Part shown: positions 59,956 to 64,000 of the stretch, piece after piece | Numbering within the stretch: the stretch's first letter is position 1 | How the letters are laid out: every line of letters starts with the position of its first letter | NCBI GenBank assembly: GCA_050084985.1 | Contig: JBITNC010000002.1 | Span: 11,408,001-11,472,000, forward strand | DNA length: 64,000 nt | Direction of reading: 5' to 3' | Origin: Nageia nagi | Lineage: Eukaryota > Pinophyta | Made by a program: the position numbers and the translations under genes | The notes under the pieces: generated by a model | What the model saw: only the letters and a program-made list of their open reading frames with translations | The model's database searches: none | Told to the model about the DNA's origin: nothing

Positions 59956-60408
59956 TGATAGAATTGAACTATAACAAGAACAACTCTAAACTCCCAAGAT
60001 CACATGAAAGCTTACAAACACATCTAAATAACTCATAAACCAATCTCACAACATAACACAATATGTGAGTGGTTCCTCCAACTAGGAGTACATCCACTAA
60101 CTAGATCTCACTTCATTCACCAATATGAACTCTTACAATCCTCCTAAAATTGGTGTGTGATCACAAAGAGGAAGCCTTATATTTATAGGCCAAAATCCTT
60201 CTTTAGATCACCCTTTATCCAATGCACAAAAGCATGACATGCACATCCTTTTACTGAAGGGGCATGCTCACGACATGGAGTGTAGGACAAGTTACATTAT
60301 CATATTCACTTAAATACTTAAGGTATCAAATGATACCCTTAAGTATTAGTGAACTTACATAGAAGATTATTACATAAACTTTACAATAATGTATTATACA
60401 TTCCAACA
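59956..60408 (-). repeat. 3' LTR of element G
   Basis: 453 bp. Minus strand begins TGTTGGAATGTATAATACATT and ends ATAGTTCAATTCTATCA. Palindrome at about 60317-60346; minus-strand TATA box near 60179-60188. The PPT before it is degraded (taaaggcaag, 60409-60418). Confidence 0.85.
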
Positions 60409-60418
60409 CTTGCCTTTA

Positions 60419-61129
60419 ATGCAATATTGGAATAGAGCGAATAAGAAAGAAGAAAGAAAGAAAGAAAGTTCTTCAAATATATATAATGGAGATGAGAATT
60501 TTTTACATATTTGTGAAGTAAGAAAGATCTAGCTTGAGACTCACTACTTTTCTAAATACAATTTTTAACCATAATCAATTTCAATGTACATGAAGTTGTC
60601 ATCCAACTAAAAGTCATGAAGAGTCTCCAAGAGCCTGCATACTTGAAGCAAGTAACCTGCAATCTCAAAAGAACCTACAAATCATAAGCAACTCAAATAA
60701 CAAGATTAGTTAGATGCAACATATTCATCTCAAATAGGATAGATGAATCACACAAATGCCATCATAAATTGATCAATGGTGTACTATAAGTCATCATGAA
60801 GATGCCATGCCAAAAACTCATAGTCACTTGCTATATATAAAACATGTGTTGATTATCATTTCAAAATAGAAGGGCATGCTCATATGATTTCCTCACATAT
60901 GGATAACTAAATAGTGCCAAAAGACACATAAGAGTTCCTCACACATGGATATTGAACAATGCTAGATTGGCCAATCTTTTTGCTTTTAAAATTTTGTACA
61001 ATAAGTTCCTCTTATAGAGCGAACTTACCACAAAGGTGTAGAACACAATCAACACTATACAACACAAAATCCTCCTAAGGGTGAAATTATCATCATAAAC
61101 ATGAATTCAACATAAGAATTCAAACTTCA
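60419..61129 (-). mobile_element. 3' untranslated region of element G
   Basis: Non-coding, with one copy (about 60875-60975) of the unit duplicated at 19007-19216. Confidence 0.6.
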
Positions 61130-62750
61130 CTCCCTCTTGAGGGCAACTTCACCAACCTGATAGCATCCATAAGCTTATAAAATTGAGCTTCTAGGAGGGG
61201 CTTGGTGAACAAATCAATGGAGTTCAAGGTGGATGAAAAATACTCTAGGTGTATGATGCCATCAAGAACCTTCTACTTGATAAAATGGGCATGGATTTTC
61301 ACATGTTTTATTCTTTGATGGAACATAAGATTTTCATCCAAAGAAATAGTTGATTGATTATCTAAAGAAATCAAGGATGAACCAGCTTGCTTGTATCTAA
61401 TTTTTTTTAGAATATGCCTTACCAAATGGCTTTTTGGGCTACAATAGACATGGCATGATATTCAACTTTTATGGTGGAAAGAGAAATAATAGGATACTTC
61501 TTATAAGTCCAAGAGATAGCACTTAAACCGATGCTAAACACATATGTAGAAGTTGATTTCCTATCATCTCTATATCTCTCATAGTTAGAATCTAAGAATC
61601 CAGGAGAACAAATGAAGGTAACTTAGAATACTTGAGAGCAAGATCCTTAGTTCCTGTAACATACCTCAAGATTTTTTTAATAGCATTAAGGTGCTCAAAA
61701 TATGGTTTCTACATGAATCGTGCCATCAAATTCACTACAAAGGCAATATCAGGCTTGGAAATAGTCAAATATAAAAGACTACCAATTAATTATCTATAAG
61801 TTGTAGCATCAACTAACTGAGAGTTGGAGCTTAGAGAAACATTGATTCTAGGAGAAACTGGGCTTGCAACATATCTACACTCCTCCATTCCAAACTTTTG
61901 TAAGATGTTTGATATATACTTAGATTGACTAATATAAGTATAATCCTTATATTTATACACTTTAATTCCAAGATAATAGTACAAAAGACCAAGATCAGTT
62001 ATTTTAAATGTTGTCTTAAGTTTGGATATGCACTCTTGAATGATTTCATCATTGTTCTTAGTTATCAAAAGATCATCCATATAAAGGAGAATCAAGACCA
62101 CATCTTTTCTTTAAGTGAGCACATATAAATCAGAGTTAGAAAAATACTTAAAGGAACTAATGTCTACAAAATACCCTAAAATCTTCTTGTACCAAGCTCT
62201 AGGTGCTTGCTTAAGTCCATACAATGACTTCTTTAGCTTGTGTACAAAGGATTCTTTGCCTTCCATAATAAACCCTTCTGGTTGATTCATGAAGATTTTT
62301 GCATCTAATTCACCATTAAAAAATGCACTCTTAACATTAAGTTGAAAAACTTTCCATCATTGAGCTACAAAAAGAGCAAGGATAATTCTCACAATAGGCA
62401 TATTTTCCATAGGAGCAAAGGTTTCCTCATAATCTACATCATATTTCTAAGTAAAACCTTTGGCTACTTACTTTGCCTTGTATTTTTTAATATCCCCAAC
62501 TGAATTGAACTTGACCTTGTAGATCCACCTATTACCAATCACATTCTTCTCATTGGGATAAGGAACCAAATCCCAAGTTTTATTTTTCATAAGTGCCTCA
62601 TACTCCACTTTCATGGCTTCCATCTAGCACTCATGCTTAGAAGCTTCTTTGAAAGTTGAGGGCTCATGCTTATTATTAATCTTGGCAAATAAGGATTTGT
62701 TCAAGGTCATGCTCCTAGCTACCCTTTGAGTTGAAGAGTTTTATTTCTGA
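61130..62750 (-). pseudogene. Reverse transcriptase-RNase H of element G, broken
   Basis: RT motifs include NRWIYKVKFNSVGDIKKYK, QLNVKSAFFNGEL (catalytic Asp of LDIKSAF is Asn), YGLKQAPRAWY and LLYMDDLLITK (YMDD at 62072-62083). 61790-62101 is open. RNase H follows with ISW and AQK intact where the plus-strand pair have stops. Several other stops are present, for example near 62107 and 62470. Confidence 0.8.
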
Positions 62751-62759
62751 GGTGACTTG

Positions 62760-64000
62760 TTTGCAATAATATCTAGTTATCTAGGTGCAACTAAAGAGAC
62801 CTCTGGATCATAAACATCCTCATTAGAAATAGATTCTTTAGGAATTTCATTAAACTTTACATCTCTTAAAACAAACACAGCTTTGTAGGATGGAGAGTAG
62901 AGCCTATAGCTTCTATGTTGATTGTCATATCCTACAATGATGCATTTTTTAGTTCTTTTGTCTAACTTTTTTCTTTTCTCAAAAATAATGTAGGAGAATG
63001 CTTCATAACTAAATACCCTAAGGAGAGAAATGTTAGGTTTTCTTCTCGACCATGCCTCAAAAGGAGTTTTAACTTGAATGACTTTTGTAAGACACCTATT
63101 CAAGGTATAAATAGTAGTGCTCATAGCTTCACCTCACAAGAAACTAGGAAGATTACCCAACATGCATCTAGCCATCTCCATAATTATTCTATTTTTTTTT
63201 ACAACACCATTCTATTAAGGAGTGTACGGAATTGTAAACTGCCTTTTGATTTCATACTTAGCACAATAGTCATTGAACTTATTATTGTTATATTCTCCCC
63301 CATTATCTAATCTTAATATATTGATTTTAAGGTTAGTTTGATTCTCAATAAAGGCCTTAAAAACCTTAAAACTCTCAAAGGTTTGATCCTTGTGCTCAAG
63401 TAGATACCCAAAGGTCATCCTACTAAAATCATCAATGAAGGTCAAGATGTAAGATGCTCCTCCAAGCAACTTAGTATGAAATGAACCCATCAAATTTGAA
63501 TGCATAAGTTGAAGAGGTTGAGATGCTCTTATTGCTTTATCTTTTTCAAGCTTTTATCTATGCATCTTGCCAAGAATGCACTTCTCGCATAGACCAAATG
63601 AAGGAGAAATTGAAGGTAAACCTTTTAAAAGTTCTTGGTCTTTCATAACTTGAATACTCTTGTGGTTAAGGTGCCTTAAACATTGGTACCAAAGATTACC
63701 TCTATAACATACACTTGTAGCAAGACACATCTTTGATAGAACTTGATCCACAATGTAGAGATCTTTTATTATTGACCTTTTAACCAATGTGGTAAGACCT
63801 TTCTTAATGCACTAGGATTGAGAGTCAAACTCAAAAGAGTACCCTTTTCTAACAACTTGGATTATGGAGAGAAGGTTCATTGTTAACTTAGGAACATAGA
63901 GAACATTTTTAAGAACCTTTTCATGAATCAACACACTATTAATTCATTGGACTTCAAGGGTATAGTTATCACCTATCACAACTACATCTTTTCTATACTT
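62760..64000 (-). pseudogene. Pre-integrase and integrase of element G, partial
   Basis: 63554-63787 is the GAG-pre-integrase part (LWYQCLRHLNHKSI, CEKCILGKMHR). Integrase core 63215-63505 has MHSNLMG (first Asp changed to Asn), FIDDFSRMTFGYLLEHKDQ and RLDNGGEY. After a double stop comes NGVVKKN, so the catalytic Glu is lost. 62777-63124 is the C-terminal part (KTPFEAWSRRKPNIS, HRSYRLYSPSYKAVFV). Beyond 63800 the protease end is entering. Confidence 0.8.

Larger units (their letters stand above)
59956..64000 (-). mobile_element. Element G: minus-strand copia element, runs off the window
   Basis: The 3' LTR (59956-60408) belongs to the same family as LTR1-LTR4. RT-RH and INT follow to the right. 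Gag, leader and 5' LTR lie beyond 64000. It is inserted in the RT of the LINE, so it is younger than that LINE. Left flank is gacca; the TSD cannot be checked. Confidence 0.8.

Noticed and set aside
1-64000. CRISPR arrays, tRNA or rRNA genes, bacterial operons
   Set aside because: No regularly spaced short repeats with unique spacers, no cloverleaf or rRNA sequence was recognised, and all coding signals are of plant retroelement type.

Overview
The window looks like intergenic DNA from a seed plant with a large, transposon-filled genome. A gymnosperm (conifer-like) is the best guess. This rests on the nested, decayed Ty1/copia and Ty3/gypsy LTR elements, plant L1-type LINE remnants, a plant-type PPR pseudogene and the lack of any intact host gene. 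The species guess is inference. I see no intact cellular gene, tRNA, rRNA, CRISPR array or bacterial feature.

Left part (1-20,180). A broken PPR pseudogene (about 141-590, minus) is followed by the 5' end of a minus-strand copia element (leader, primer-binding site, LTR 1415-1871), a 192-bp direct duplication and an unidentified coding remnant (2380-3417, minus). A plus-strand copia element then spans 3418-20172. It is bounded by matching outer LTRs and a perfect 5-bp target-site duplication, cttga. A second copy of the same family (4778-13111) is nested in its leader. Both have about 7.4 kb of internal sequence, gag-PR-INT-RT-RH order and many stops, including five shared nonsense codons.

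Middle part (20,180-46,090). A minus-strand Ty3/gypsy element of Tat-like character (20329-27729) carries three roughly 191-bp tandem repeats beyond its integrase. An AT-rich stretch and a plus-strand copia fragment of another family (29905-31200) follow. Next is a minus-strand copia element (D, 31735 to about 46086). Its leader is split by a well-preserved minus-strand gypsy element (H, 39116-45804) with TSD tcatt.

Right part (46,090-64,000). This holds the gutted 3' end of a chromovirus-like gypsy element (F) and an LTR fragment with its own primer-binding site. A plus-strand non-autonomous LTR element (E, 49106-54989) is inserted in that LTR fragment and carries unrecognised coding remnants. 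Two minus-strand LINE pieces follow. The larger is cut in its RT domain by a further minus-strand copia copy (G, 59956 to beyond the window end), of the same LTR family as the nested pair.

Nothing here works as a pathway. The interest lies in the insertion layering, shared inactivating mutations, repeat islands in the long leaders, and element E. Domain calls come from motif reading by eye. LTR ends, TSDs, PBSs and PPTs were read directly.
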